Positions 17,969 to 27,475 of a stretch of 64,000 nt of DNA are shown here, piece after piece. Numbering within the stretch: the first letter of the stretch is position 1; each line of letters begins with the position of its first letter. The DNA comes from Helicobacter marmotae. GTDB taxonomy: Bacteria; Campylobacterota; Campylobacteria; Campylobacterales; Helicobacteraceae. Under the pieces are notes generated by a model. It saw only the letters and a list, made by a program, of their open reading frames with translations. It did no database searches and was not told where the DNA came from. The stretch spans positions 142,007-206,006 of the forward strand of contig NZ_NXLR01000002.1 of the NCBI RefSeq assembly GCF_003364255.1. Direction: 5' to 3'. The translations under genes were made by a program, and so were the position numbers.

Positions 17969-18920
17969 GCTAGGCAATACAAATTCGCACTTTATAAAAT
18001 GCGGCTAGTTTATATAAGTATAAATCAAAAATAGCAATGACTCCGCTCTTTTGGTCTTATGGCAGAGGTTGTAGAATATCTTTTGCTTTCACTAGAAACT
18101 CCTGCCCTTGTCATATCTAAAGCCTCCTTTAGGAGGGCAAAGAATTGCTTTCAAAAACACCAAAAAGCACGACTAGTGATTCGGACAGAGATTCTTCGCT
18201 TGATTCTGAAGCTCTAGACATAACAAACTTAGCTACCCGCAAGGGAAACCCACACATAATAAACACCTGCAAGGGAAATTATTTTGTCATTTTGGGCGTT
18301 ATGGAGAATCTCTTCGCAAAGCCACTAGACAATCCCTATCCTATTGTCATTCTGAGCCTTTAGGCGAAGAATCTCTCCTTGATTTACCAGCGACTCCGTT
18401 ACTTTGTCATTCTGAGGGAGCACGAAGTGCGACCGAAGAATCTCTAAAGGAATCACTAGTCGCTAAAAGAGATTCTTCACCCCTTGCAGGGGTTAAGAAT
18501 GACAATAAGTCCCAAACGTCTCCCAGCAGTGAGATATATTCTCACTGCGATAAAATTAAATCGCACGAAGTGCCACCTCTTAAAGCGTCGTCGGGGCGGG
18601 GGATATATAAGGGGGAGGGAGCGACTTCGCAATTCAAGCCCCTCCCCCTTATAGAAAAAGAAAAAAGAGAATCACTAGCGACTGCAACAGAGATTCTTCA
18701 CCTGCTGTGCAGACTCAGAATGACAAAGTGGCTGACTTTCTGATGATTCAGGGAGAGATTCCTTGGTAGCCATCACGTTTGCCTGCAAGATATGAGAAAT
18801 AAGCGAGGTTCATTGGTTGTGCTTTGCTCGTCTGTGTGTTTTCAAACTCAATTCCCTTGCGGGGTAGGCTTAATATTGTTCTTAAGTCTGCTTTTTCGCA
18901 AGAAAAGCTAAGACTTGCTA
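17969..18920. repeat. 950-base gap made of clustered dispersed repeats
   Basis: No convincing gene. Several copies of the dispersed repeat occur. The clearest is a near-palindrome at 18404-18505 bounded by TTGTCATTCTGAG and TAAGAATGACAA, with inner arms GAAGAATCTCT and AGAGATTCTTC. Partial copies start near 18175, 18283, 18345 and 18670. A separate strong hairpin is listed at 18606-18653. Confidence 0.65.
18606..18653. repeat. 14-bp perfect stem hairpin
   Basis: TATAAGGGGGAGGG (18606-18619) and its exact reverse complement (18640-18653) flank a 20-base loop. The stem is GC-rich in an otherwise AT-rich gap, and no T run follows directly, so it does not look like a classical terminator. Confidence 0.6.
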
Positions 18921-19406
18921 TTACCGCCTCTTTGTGGCGAATCTTTGCTCTAAGCCTAAAAGTTTAGCCTTAAACTCTAAGCCCAAAGCATAGCCTCCAA
19001 GTGTGCCATTACTATGTACTACACGATGACAGGGGATAAGTATCATTAGTGGGTTATGGTGGTTGGCATTACCTACTGCGCGGGAAGCTCGCGGAGCATT
19101 AATGGCTTTAGCGATGTCTTTATAGCTTTTTACCTCACCATATGGAATCTCACAGAGTGCCCTCCACACACGTAACTCAAATGCACTTCCTTGCGGGAGA
19201 ATGGGGACATTAAAGGAGCAAAGCTCCCCTGCAAAGTAGCCTTGAAGTTCATTGGCACATTCATTGCTTAGAGGTGTTTTCTGTGATTCTGCGAGGGCAA
19301 GGGGGTTTGGGTTATACTCAATGCGTGTGATATAGCCATTTTGTTCATAAATACCAAAATGGAGAAAATCTTTATCCCATTGCAGGGTATAAACTCCCCC
19401 TTGCAT
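18921..19406 (-). CDS. ogt: methylated-DNA-protein cysteine methyltransferase
   Basis: 161 residues. Directly reverses O6-methylguanine and O4-methylthymine by transferring the alkyl group to its own cysteine. The active-site motif is IPCHRVV (C126), preceded by the DNA-binding helix with AINAPRASRAVG. The length fits Ogt-type proteins without an Ada domain. The ATG at 19406 overlaps the end of the upstream membrane-protein gene by one base, so the pair is probably co-transcribed. Confidence 0.92.
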   Translation of the reverse strand: MQGGVYTLQWDKDFLHFGIYEQNGYITRIEYNPNPLALAESQKTPLSNECANELQGYFAGELCSFNVPILPQGSAFELRVWRALCEIPYGEVKSYKDIAKAINAPRASRAVGNANHHNPLMILIPCHRVVHSNGTLGGYALGLEFKAKLLGLEQRFATKRR

Positions 19407-20137
19407 TAAAATCTCATAGCGATTTGTAGGCTTAAGCCTGTGCCACTTCTCCCGCTAATGGGGATAATGACACCTGAAATGTCATTTTTGTTATACACTC
19501 CAAATAAATGGGCTAAGCCAAAATTTTGCATAATAAAGCCCACTGGGTCCATAAGTAATAAAGCACTCTTGCCTAAGATTCTAGAGCCTAGCAATGTATC
19601 TTGCTTAGCGTGGATAGAGAGTGTAGCGCGGTAGAAAAGCTCGCCAATGAGTGAGCCAATGGCAGGTGTGATGATTAAGTCTTGCCATGATGGGATTTCT
19701 GCGAAAGCTTCGACTCCATATTCCCAGAAAAATGCAGAAGCGAGAATACTATAAAGGGCAGATTCACTCCAAGAGAATCCCGCAACTCTTGGCTGCATAT
19801 AATACACCGCTCCCCAATAAGGATGTGTAACCCAGTTTAAAAACCAATCATCAGCATCGACAACGGGGGATTGCGAGATTTTCCTTTTCCAATTAGCCCC
19901 AAGATTGACTATTTCATCTTTGTTCCAATTTGTTACAGATTCGGGCATAAGGTAGAGCACCCCCGCACCGACAAGCGTGCCACCAAGGATAACGCCAGAG
20001 CTTAGGGCAAGGTAAGTGAGTTTATCGCTTGGCTGATAGAAATCCTTAGAATGGGGGTGGGGAGTTGGCTCATTGCTAAAAAGCAAGAGCACGGAAAAGC
20101 AGAGGAGGAGTAAGATTCTATGGAGTGGAGGATACAT
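19406..20137 (-). CDS. DUF3943-like membrane-associated protein
   Basis: 243 residues with an N-terminal hydrophobic signal or anchor (LLLLCFSVLLLF), a second hydrophobic segment near residue 50 and a conserved core with DDWFLNWVTHPYWGAVYY, SALYSILASAFFWEYGVEAF and SLIGELFYR. These match my recollection of DUF3943, a family of uncharacterised envelope proteins. No enzymatic residues are recognised. It lies one base downstream of the MCP stop and overlaps ogt by one base. Confidence 0.65.
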   Translation of the reverse strand: MYPPLHRILLLLCFSVLLLFSNEPTPHPHSKDFYQPSDKLTYLALSSGVILGGTLVGAGVLYLMPESVTNWNKDEIVNLGANWKRKISQSPVVDADDWFLNWVTHPYWGAVYYMQPRVAGFSWSESALYSILASAFFWEYGVEAFAEIPSWQDLIITPAIGSLIGELFYRATLSIHAKQDTLLGSRILGKSALLLMDPVGFIMQNFGLAHLFGVYNKNDISGVIIPISGRSGTGLSLQIAMRF

Positions 20138-21904
20138 TTAGAATCCACGAATAACTTTACTTAAAATCGCGTCATTTTCTTTCAGCTTGAGTGAGCGCTC
20201 CATAACGGTGCTAATAACTTGTGTGGATTCACCAAGGAGATTATTAATAACATTCATAGAATCAATGATATTTTTTGTCTGTGTGGCAAGTGTAATGCTA
20301 TCTTGGCTTTGTGCATTGATGTTTGCCACCACTTCATTCATATTATGCTGAATGTTTTCAAGGCTTTCTTTTGAGGTTTGTCCATTTTGTGCAAGGGTGG
20401 CGAAAGTTGATGAATTTACCTGTATAGTGTGGGAAATATTGCCGAGGTTTTCAGTCACACTTTTAATAGTAAGCTCTATTTCATTTAGGCTTTTTTGGGT
20501 ATTTTCTGCTAATTTTCTCACTTCATCTGCCACTACAGCAAAGCCCCTGCCATGCTCTCCCGCCCTAGCTGCTTCAATAGCGGCATTGAGGGCTAGGAGA
20601 TTGGTTTGCTCAGATACATTGTAGATAAGCTCTAATACATTTTGGATAGACATTACACTCTCACTTAAGGTATTAAGGCGGGCATTGAGCTCATCTTGGC
20701 TGGCTATGCTTTGGTCTATGTCTTTGAGGAGTTGGGCGACATTATCGCTTGTGGTATCAAGGTATTCCTTGCTTTGGTTGATTGTGCCTTGTGCGTTACT
20801 TGCAGATTCTATATTTTTATCTAAGCCATTTACGATTTCATTGCCATGTTTAGCGTTTTCTTGTGTTTTTTCACCTATATTAAAGACATGGTTTTTTAAG
20901 TCTATAATGTAGTCATTTAGCTTGACAATTTCTGCACTTGTCTCACCAGCGATTTCAATGGTTTGCTTCATTTTATCAATGAAAGAATTAATAAACACAC
21001 TAATAATGCGCAATTCATCATCTTTGCCACGTTCTAATTTAAGCGTTCCTCCAGCTGTGAGCTTTTCACCGCCTTTGCTGACATCTTGCAAGTATGTCAC
21101 CACACTTTGGGAATCACGTGTAAAATTGCGCAAGATTTTAAACACCACTAGCACAATGGCAATGGTAATAATCATGATGACAATGAGGATAGCCATAATG
21201 AGATTTGCCTGCCAAATAGCTCTATCGCGTATGGAGGCAAGAGATGAGAAGTTTTCCAATACACTTGAGAGCGAATGAGAGCTTTCATTCATACCTGCGG
21301 CGATTTTTTCAAGATTTCCAGCAGAGGTAGCGAGCTTTTTGTTGGTATTTGTGGAAGTTTCAGAGATTTTGTCAATCAAAATGGCATAGATTTCTTCAAA
21401 ATAGCCTTGCAAACGCAATGCAATGCTACGGCTGTCATTATTATTTAAAGCGGCGTTGATTTGAGAGTAGAAACTCTTTAAGTCAGCATCATTGCGGATA
21501 AAGCTTTCATTCCAACTTTTTGTCATTTGTAGGATTAGGTTTTTATTTATGCTATCGCTAGGGTTAATTACAAGTTTGATGAGTTTGGCATTAATCGTGC
21601 CAATAAATTCAAATTGTTCAATTAAATCTTCAATATCATTCATAGAGTTTTTGGTTTCTTTTACATGTGTTTGCATAATATCAATTTGTTGGGCTGCTTT
21701 ATTTGAGAGAGATTCTAGGGTATTAAAATTATCTTGCACGATTTGAAGCGAATATTCTTCAGTATGTATAAAGCTTGAAAATGAATATTTAAATACAAAA
21801 AACAAAAGAGCGGTAATAACAATAAGAGCGGTGAGTATATTTAGTCCAATATTGAGACGTGTAGAGAGTTTGAGATCTTTAAAATGTTTAATGAAGTCTT
21901 GCAT
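20138..21904 (-). CDS. methyl-accepting chemotaxis protein
   Basis: 588 residues. TM1 at about 17-40 and TM2 at about 226-252 bracket a helical periplasmic region of about 185 residues, consistent with a four-helix-bundle sensor. The cytoplasmic signalling hairpin is well conserved near residue 440 ([20 protein letters not shown], then [13 protein letters not shown]). It relays ligand information to CheA/CheW. The ligand cannot be predicted. It is downstream of the small secreted protein at 21949 and the outer-membrane gene on the same strand. Confidence 0.92.
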   Translation of the reverse strand: MQDFIKHFKDLKLSTRLNIGLNILTALIVITALLFFVFKYSFSSFIHTEEYSLQIVQDNFNTLESLSNKAAQQIDIMQTHVKETKNSMNDIEDLIEQFEFIGTINAKLIKLVINPSDSINKNLILQMTKSWNESFIRNDADLKSFYSQINAALNNNDSRSIALRLQGYFEEIYAILIDKISETSTNTNKKLATSAGNLEKIAAGMNESSHSLSSVLENFSSLASIRDRAIWQANLIMAILIVIMIITIAIVLVVFKILRNFTRDSQSVVTYLQDVSKGGEKLTAGGTLKLERGKDDELRIISVFINSFIDKMKQTIEIAGETSAEIVKLNDYIIDLKNHVFNIGEKTQENAKHGNEIVNGLDKNIESASNAQGTINQSKEYLDTTSDNVAQLLKDIDQSIASQDELNARLNTLSESVMSIQNVLELIYNVSEQTNLLALNAAIEAARAGEHGRGFAVVADEVRKLAENTQKSLNEIELTIKSVTENLGNISHTIQVNSSTFATLAQNGQTSKESLENIQHNMNEVVANINAQSQDSITLATQTKNIIDSMNVINNLLGESTQVISTVMERSLKLKENDAILSKVIRGF

Positions 21905-21948
21905 TCCTTCTCCTTAAAGGCATATTGCCCCATTGGCTGGGGCATAAG

Positions 21949-22182
21949 TCATTTACCGGCAACTTGTGCCTTGTTAGGATTATCTGCAGCAAGGGCTATC
22001 ATGCAAGATTCAAGTGCCTTTGCGTCAGCAGGGTTCTCTACCTTTTTAAGCCAGCGGGTAATTTGTGCCATTGTTTTAGATGCGGGGTCTGGGGCGTCAT
22101 ATTTTTTCATTAATTGAGCACAATCAGCAAACACAAAACTAGGAAAACTAATAAAAAGAGCTGTTGCGATATATTTTTTCAT
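21949..22182 (-). CDS. small secreted protein of unknown function
   Basis: 77 residues with a signal peptide (ATALFISFPSFVFA, cleavage before DCAQ). The mature part is about 58 residues with two cysteines (in DCAQLM and ESCMIAL) that could form one disulfide. A strong AAGGAG ribosome site precedes the ATG. It lies 16 bases downstream of the DUF3373 outer-membrane gene and 44 bases upstream of the MCP, so it may belong to an envelope/chemosensory operon. The family is not recognised. Confidence 0.65.
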   Translation of the reverse strand: MKKYIATALFISFPSFVFADCAQLMKKYDAPDPASKTMAQITRWLKKVENPADAKALESCMIALAADNPNKAQVAGK

Positions 22183-22198
22183 ATAAACTCCTTATGTT

Positions 22199-23587
22199 TT
22201 AGAATCGCAAAATATACGCAAGGGCGATATTTTGATTAACTTCATTTACCGCATTTGTTGCCATAGGGATAAGTGGGGTAGCATAATCAAGTATTTGTCT
22301 TGTATAGCTTAGGCGGAAAAATTGATTTAAATCAAGCTGCCAAATTGCATACACATCATGCACGCTACCGCGGGTATTTCTAAAGTTGAATGGGTCATTA
22401 ATACTTACGCGAGAGAACGCATACCAATATTTGCTTCCCTTGAAGTATTCATAACCAATTTTGAAATATGAACCAAAGTCATATCTTAAGCCCGCATGCA
22501 CTGCCCAGCCATTTTCTTCAGCAAATAGCCTACCTAAAGGAGATTGTGTTGTAGTGCCTGAAGCAGAAGTTTGATATGTGAGGGCATCCGCATTACTTCC
22601 TTTGTAATAGCTCCCAGATACAAACCAATTTAGCCCTGTGCCAAGGAGTTTGTCATTTTCTAAATGGATATTAACATATTGCATATCACCTGCGTTTTGA
22701 GTGCTTGCTCCAGAGACGGTGGTCGTTTGGTTTTGTGCGGACAAGGCTTGTTGAGCAAGAGCTCTCATTGATGTTCCCGGAATAGTGTAATTTGCAAGGT
22801 TAATGTAAGTTAGCATAAAAAGGCTCTTCCCAAAACTTCTTGGCAAAAATGCTGTTTCAAACGCACCAAAGATGAGATTCGCATCGGCTGCGTCTTTTGT
22901 GCCAAAAATATCGCCCGCAGCACTATTGCCCGTAATATTAAATGATTGATACACTTTCGAGAATCCCACGCGTAAAGCCGCATTCGTATAAGGCTTTAAA
23001 GTGAAAACCGCTCCGTCACCTAGCGCATTTACTGCTAAGGCAGGATAGGTGCTCATACGAGCTGAACCATTGCGGAGATTTGATCCGGGTCCATCAGTTC
23101 CGGGGAGTCTCCCAAGCGTGAGGGCGGCATATTGCCCCATATAAATATCTACATACGCTCTTTCTACATATAGAGCGCTTGCCCCACCTATGGCACGCCC
23201 TGCGTCAAGTGAGCCGATAACTGGGGTCATAAATTCCAAATCACCAAAGGCTTTTGTCATTGATAGCCTTCCAGTGAATTTTGTGTATTTATTAATATCT
23301 GCATTCATATTGAGGTAAAGTCCCATCATCCAGCGGTTGTTATAGCTTGTTTTTGTGCCCGCACTTTTGTTGTTAAGTGTAGCATTATGGACAGAAGTAT
23401 TAAATTCTAAACCAAATTTCACTTTATTAAGCGTTGCGGCAAGTTCATTCATATCAACGCGTTCATTGATTTCATCTAAATCTTTTTCAAGTTGTCCTAC
23501 TCTTTGTTCGATGCTAGCAGCCATTGCAGAAGAAGAGAGAAGTAGTAGCCCCCCCCCTAGTGTCGCTATGAGTTTGTTCTGTGTCAT
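22199..23587 (-). CDS. DUF3373-type outer-membrane beta-barrel protein
   Basis: 462 residues: signal peptide (residues 1-23, ending SSAMA), a short coiled-coil (about 26-50, SIEQRVGQLEKDLDEINERV), then a barrel of alternating strands ending in a terminal phenylalanine (YILRF). YVERAYVDI and TLGRLPGTDGPGSNLR match DUF3373 proteins of Campylobacterota. The probable role is a porin-like channel. A strong AAAGGAG site precedes the ATG. Nine consecutive Gs encode GGG in the signal peptide (23549-23557), so slippage would abolish export. The two following genes are probably co-transcribed. Confidence 0.8.
   Translation of the reverse strand: MTQNKLIATLGGGLLLLSSSAMAASIEQRVGQLEKDLDEINERVDMNELAATLNKVKFGLEFNTSVHNATLNNKSAGTKTSYNNRWMMGLYLNMNADINKYTKFTGRLSMTKAFGDLEFMTPVIGSLDAGRAIGGASALYVERAYVDIYMGQYAALTLGRLPGTDGPGSNLRNGSARMSTYPALAVNALGDGAVFTLKPYTNAALRVGFSKVYQSFNITGNSAAGDIFGTKDAADANLIFGAFETAFLPRSFGKSLFMLTYINLANYTIPGTSMRALAQQALSAQNQTTTVSGASTQNAGDMQYVNIHLENDKLLGTGLNWFVSGSYYKGSNADALTYQTSASGTTTQSPLGRLFAEENGWAVHAGLRYDFGSYFKIGYEYFKGSKYWYAFSRVSINDPFNFRNTRGSVHDVYAIWQLDLNQFFRLSYTRQILDYATPLIPMATNAVNEVNQNIALAYILRF
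23549..23557. repeat. C9 homopolymer (G9 in coding strand) in a signal peptide, tract T4
   Basis: Nine Cs encode GGG at about residues 11-13 of the DUF3373 protein's signal peptide. The tract is shorter than the others in this window, but any change not divisible by three would shift the frame before the mature protein. Confidence 0.7.
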
Positions 23588-23739
23588 TGATACTCCTTTA
23601 CCTGTTTTTATTGATTTTGAGGGATAGCATTATCTAAATTTTTTGCTTTAAGATTACTAAAAATATGCGTTATGAGATAAGAAGTTTTGTGCAAAATCTT
23701 TATGGAAAAATGTATATTTTCTTATAAGTTTATATAGAT

Positions 23740-23745
23740 TATAAT
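23740..23745 (+). promoter_or_regulatory. candidate -10 box for adk
   Basis: A perfect TATAAT lies 51 bases before the adk ATG in an AT-rich divergent region. Helicobacter sigma-80 promoters depend mainly on the -10 box and T-rich upstream DNA, both present here. Confidence 0.4.
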
Positions 23746-23796
23746 CTAGCTTGCTTTAAGCGAATCCCGCATATCCACAAATCTAAAGGAGTAAGA

Positions 23797-24369
23797 ATGA
23801 AAAAGTTGTTTTTAATTATTGGTGCGCCCGGTTCAGGTAAAACGACAGACGCACAGCGCATAGCCCAAAATAATGCAGAGAGCATTGTGCATTATTCTAC
23901 TGGGGATTTATTACGCGATGAAGTGGCAAGCGGAAGTGAGCAAGGTAAGATTATTGATAGCTTTATTAGTAAAGGGAATCTGGTGCCACTTGATATTGTG
24001 GTTGGTACGATTGTAAATGCCATAAGCAACGCACCTAAGGATATAATTATCATTGATGGTTATCCCCGCAGTGTAGAGCAGATGAAAGCTTTAGATGAAA
24101 AGCTCAAATCACAATCCCAAGTGCAGCTTGTGAGTGTGATAGAGGTGCAAGTAAGCCAAGAAGTCGCACGGGATAGAGTTTTAGGGCGAGCTAGAGGGGC
24201 AGATGATAATGTAGAGGTATTTAATAATCGTATGAATGTATATACCCAGCCGCTTAAAGAAATACAAGCATTTTATAATCAAGCTAAAGTCCTCCATGCC
24301 ATTAATGGCGAACGTAGCATTGAGGCGATAGTAAGTGAAATGGAATCTTTTATCAAAAGCAAGATTTAA
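23797..24369 (+). CDS. adk: adenylate kinase
   Basis: 190 residues. Interconverts ATP + AMP and 2 ADP. The P-loop [12 protein letters not shown] is at residues 8-19, the AMP-binding [15 protein letters not shown] and the IDGYPRS motif follow, and the lid is the short form ([12 protein letters not shown]) without zinc cysteines. The ATG follows TCTAAAGGAGTAAGA. The end overlaps the convergent PHP gene by 4 bases. Confidence 0.95.
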   Translation: MKKLFLIIGAPGSGKTTDAQRIAQNNAESIVHYSTGDLLRDEVASGSEQGKIIDSFISKGNLVPLDIVVGTIVNAISNAPKDIIIIDGYPRSVEQMKALDEKLKSQSQVQLVSVIEVQVSQEVARDRVLGRARGADDNVEVFNNRMNVYTQPLKEIQAFYNQAKVLHAINGERSIEAIVSEMESFIKSKI

Positions 24370-25157
24370 TCAAACTTTACACAAATGGCTTGTTTTTGCC
24401 TAAAGTAGCTTATATGGCTATAGCCCACGCTTTTAGCTAATTTGCACAAGGAGTCATATTTATATCCTACTTGCTCTATGCTATGGGCGTCTGAACCAAA
24501 GGTAATGCCAATCCCTTTTTTATAGGCTTTTTCAAGTATGAATGGAGCGGGATAGCATTCATTGATAGGTTTGCGCCACCCAGCGGAGTTAAGCTCAATC
24601 ACAAGATGATTATCAGCTATAGCCTCTAAGGTGAGGTCGAGGTTGCGTATTTGCGAGGGGGGCAGGGTATGCCCAAAAAGTTTAAGTAAATCTAAATGCC
24701 CTACGATTTGAAATAGCCCAGTTTGTGCCATTGAAGTAATAGAATGGAGATAATCACTCCAGCATTGTTCCATATCGCGTTTGGCATATTCCCCAATAAA
24801 GGCGGGATTATCAAATCCCCAAGTATCCAAAAAATGCACCGAACCAATGAGATAATCAAAAGGATAGTCAAAAATGGCAGATTCTATTAAATCTTCTCTG
24901 TGTAATATATAATCTACTTCTAGGGCAGATAGAATATGTATGTGCTCTCTAAAGGATTCTTTTAGCTCCATAATGTGCTGATAATAGTGGGCTAATTGCT
25001 TTTTATCCATGCGATATTTTTCATCAAATGCCATAGGCGCATGGCAGGAAAACCCAAAGACATCAATACCTAAAGCGATAGCACGTTTAATGTATTCTTC
25101 CATAGTGCCTGTAGCGTGATTACAAAGTGTTGTGTGGTTGTGCAAATCAATGTGCAT
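24366..25157 (-). CDS. PHP-domain phosphatase, HisJ-like histidinol-phosphatase
   Basis: 263 residues. The PHP metal-binding motifs are present: [12 protein letters not shown] at the N-terminus, [26 protein letters not shown] and GSDAHS. These match the HisJ/HisK-type histidinol-phosphate phosphatase, which removes phosphate from L-histidinol phosphate. hisD in this window at 56129 uses the product, so a histidine biosynthetic role is reasonable, though other PHP phosphoesterases look similar. It is convergent with adk. Confidence 0.78.
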   Translation of the reverse strand: MHIDLHNHTTLCNHATGTMEEYIKRAIALGIDVFGFSCHAPMAFDEKYRMDKKQLAHYYQHIMELKESFREHIHILSALEVDYILHREDLIESAIFDYPFDYLIGSVHFLDTWGFDNPAFIGEYAKRDMEQCWSDYLHSITSMAQTGLFQIVGHLDLLKLFGHTLPPSQIRNLDLTLEAIADNHLVIELNSAGWRKPINECYPAPFILEKAYKKGIGITFGSDAHSIEQVGYKYDSLCKLAKSVGYSHISYFRQKQAICVKFD

Positions 25158-25289
25158 AATAGCGCCTTAAGTTCATTAGAGTTTGGGGGTTGGGGTTTGT
25201 TTGTAAAGGAATTCTATAATGCTTTGCTTATAAATGGCTTAGAATGCAAATGACTTTAGTAATCGAGGATAGCACCAAAGGATGGCAGC

Positions 25290-25748
25290 GTGAAATCTGT
25301 ATTGAAAATTGTATGTTTAAACCTTATGGCATTAGTATTGATGAGTGCTTGTTTTGTGGATTTAGTACGAAAGGAGAATCAAGAGATTCTCTTAGCAGAT
25401 GAAAAGCAGTGGCGCGTGTATAAATTTGTCTTGCAAGATGGACGCACATTTATACCTATATGGCAGGATACACAGGCGACAATGAGCTTTGATGTAGATG
25501 AGAATAGAATCTTTGGTATTAATATATGTAATAATTATTTTGCGACCTTTGCGATTAAGGGTACAAAGCTTACTATCAGCCATAGTGGCTCTTCTCGCCG
25601 TATATGCACCCCAAGTGAAAGCCAAGAGTTTCAATTCCACTTTTTGCAAAATTTAGAGGGGGAGTTTATCGTGCGTAAAGATATACATAATGATCAAATG
25701 CGACTAGAGGGCAAAAATGCGACATATTACCTCAAGCTGATTTCATAA
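25290..25748 (+). CDS. META/HslJ-like lipoprotein
   Basis: 152 residues with a lipoprotein signal (LVLMSAC, Cys near residue 21). The mature part follows the META-domain pattern: W-R-V near the start, a short FDVDENRIFGINICNNYFATF strand pair in place of the usual GCN, and a conserved RRIC. META proteins are envelope proteins of unclear biochemical function associated with stress or motility. The start at GTG 25290 has only a weak ribosome site. It is followed after 27 bases by the YigZ-like gene. Confidence 0.6.
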   Translation: MKSVLKIVCLNLMALVLMSACFVDLVRKENQEILLADEKQWRVYKFVLQDGRTFIPIWQDTQATMSFDVDENRIFGINICNNYFATFAIKGTKLTISHSGSSRRICTPSESQEFQFHFLQNLEGEFIVRKDIHNDQMRLEGKNATYYLKLIS

Positions 25749-25775
25749 TTTCAAGGCAAGTATTATTCAAATATT

Positions 25776-26369
25776 ATGAAAACCCTCATTTCTCAAGCGG
25801 AAGGTTATTTTGAAGTGAAAGGTTCAAAATTTTTAAGCTTCCTTGTTCCTTTTAGTGCGTTTAGTGAATGTCTTGCCTTGTCGCGCAGCAAACATCCCAA
25901 AGCCGTGCATTTTGTCTCTGCAAGTAGATACATCAATGAACATAACCAAATCATAGAATCTTTTGATGATGATAGAGAGCCTAAGGGCAGTAGCGGTATG
26001 CCAAGTCTTAATGTTTTGCGTGGGGAGGAGCTTATCAATGTGGCAGTTATTATCGTGCGCTATTTTGGCGGGCAGTTACTCGGGGTAGGTGGGCTTGTTA
26101 GAGCTTATACATCTGCTACTCAAAATGTTATAGAAACTGCCAAGATTCGGGGCTTATTGCATACTTTTAGTAAGCATAAAAGCATAAGTTTAGAACTTGC
26201 GTATAATAAAATTTCTCAATGTGAATATAAAGCAAAACAATTAGGCTTAAGTGTATATAAAGATGAGTTTTTAGCTGATGTTGTGAGGCTTAGGATAGAG
26301 GGAGAGGAGAGTGCGATAGAATCATTCTCTCAAGAGCTTTTAAAGGCTTATGGGCTAATTATCCATTAA
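25776..26369 (+). CDS. YigZ/IMPACT family protein
   Basis: 197 residues. The N-terminal UPF0029/IMPACT domain is clear, with DDDREPKGSSGMPSLNVL and VRYFGGQLLGVGGLVRAY. The C-terminal half has the ferredoxin-like domain of this family. In eukaryotes IMPACT regulates Gcn2; bacterial YigZ has no settled role. The length is normal. It precedes asd on the same strand. Confidence 0.85.
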   Translation: MKTLISQAEGYFEVKGSKFLSFLVPFSAFSECLALSRSKHPKAVHFVSASRYINEHNQIIESFDDDREPKGSSGMPSLNVLRGEELINVAVIIVRYFGGQLLGVGGLVRAYTSATQNVIETAKIRGLLHTFSKHKSISLELAYNKISQCEYKAKQLGLSVYKDEFLADVVRLRIEGEESAIESFSQELLKAYGLIIH

Positions 26370-26428
26370 TTGAATAATACTTGCTACACTCTGGGGCTTT
26401 ATATAGAGATAGAGATAAAGGATTGGTT

Positions 26429-27454
26429 TTGAAAAAATATATTGTGGGTGTTGTCGGTGCGAGTGGAGCTGTTGGCGAAGAAATTTTTAGAGTTTTGGAG
26501 GAATGTGAATTCCCCATTGAGCGCGTTGTGCCATTGGCAAGTGAGCGCAGTGTAGGTAAAGAGATAGCATTTAAGGGCGAAAAGCATAAGATTTTGCAAA
26601 CTACAGATGAAGTATTTGCACAAGAGGGTGTGGAGATTGCTTTTTTTTCAGCAGGGGGTAAGGTAAGTGAGCAATACGCTCCAAGTGCTGCAAAAGCTGG
26701 AGCATTGGTGATTGATAACACTAGTCATTTCCGCATGGATAATGATGTACCTCTTGTTGTGCCTGAGGTGAATCCTGAAGATATTGAAAAATGGCAAAAG
26801 AGGGGCATTATCGCTAATCCCAATTGCTCAACGATACAAATGGTGCATATTTTAGCCCCTTTGCATAAGGCTTTTGGTATCAAACGTGTAGATGTCAGCA
26901 CATATCAAGCTGCAAGTGGTGCGGGCAAACGCGGTATGGAAGAGCTGGTTATGCAAATGCAGGCGTTTTTTGCCTTTAAACTTGATGAAAGTGAGCCTGA
27001 AGTCTTCCCTCATCGTTTGGCACTCAATGTGATTCCTCATATTGATGTATTTATGCCTAATGACTACACAAAAGAAGAAATGAAAATGATTAATGAAACG
27101 CATAAAATTATGCATGCTTCCTTTCCTGTGAGTGCAACTTGTGTGCGTGTGCCTATTTTACGCAGCCATAGTGAATCTATTAGTATTGCATTTGAGGGCG
27201 AGATTGATGTAAAAAAGGTGCGTGAGATACTCTCTCAAGCTCCTAGTGTTGTGCTTTATGATGAGCCAGCACGCAAGCGTTATCCTATGCCTAGCTTTGT
27301 GAGTGAGACAGACCAAACTTATGTAGGGCGCATACGTAGAGATAATTTTGATAAACATATTTTACATTTATGGTGCGTAGCAGACCAAATACGCGTAGGT
27401 GCGGCTACAAATGCCGTGCGTATTGCACAAAAATGGATAGAAATGCAAGATTGA
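26429..27454 (+). CDS. asd: aspartate-semialdehyde dehydrogenase
   Basis: 341 residues. Reduces aspartyl phosphate to aspartate semialdehyde for lysine/diaminopimelate, threonine and methionine synthesis. The NADP-binding VVGASGAVGEE follows the start; the catalytic cysteine is C133 in NPNCST. I choose TTG 26429 (KKYIVGVVGA) because AAGGA lies 7 bases upstream and the length then fits the family; the open frame runs 16 codons further upstream without matching residues. hemE begins 21 bases downstream, so the two may be co-transcribed. Confidence 0.93.
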   Translation: MKKYIVGVVGASGAVGEEIFRVLEECEFPIERVVPLASERSVGKEIAFKGEKHKILQTTDEVFAQEGVEIAFFSAGGKVSEQYAPSAAKAGALVIDNTSHFRMDNDVPLVVPEVNPEDIEKWQKRGIIANPNCSTIQMVHILAPLHKAFGIKRVDVSTYQAASGAGKRGMEELVMQMQAFFAFKLDESEPEVFPHRLALNVIPHIDVFMPNDYTKEEMKMINETHKIMHASFPVSATCVRVPILRSHSESISIAFEGEIDVKKVREILSQAPSVVLYDEPARKRYPMPSFVSETDQTYVGRIRRDNFDKHILHLWCVADQIRVGAATNAVRIAQKWIEMQD

Positions 27455-27475
27455 TGAAGTATTAAAGGGAAGAGA

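Noticed and set aside
18145..18363. 72-codon open frame in the gap after 17501-17968
   Set aside because: Built almost entirely of dispersed-repeat sequence; no protein-like pattern.
18175..18730. possible CRISPR array
   Set aside because: Repeats are of unequal length and spacing, palindromic in long arms, and no cas genes are nearby.
26641..26648. T8 run inside asd as a phase-variation site
   Set aside because: Short T runs are common in this AT-rich genome, and asd is essential for diaminopimelate synthesis.
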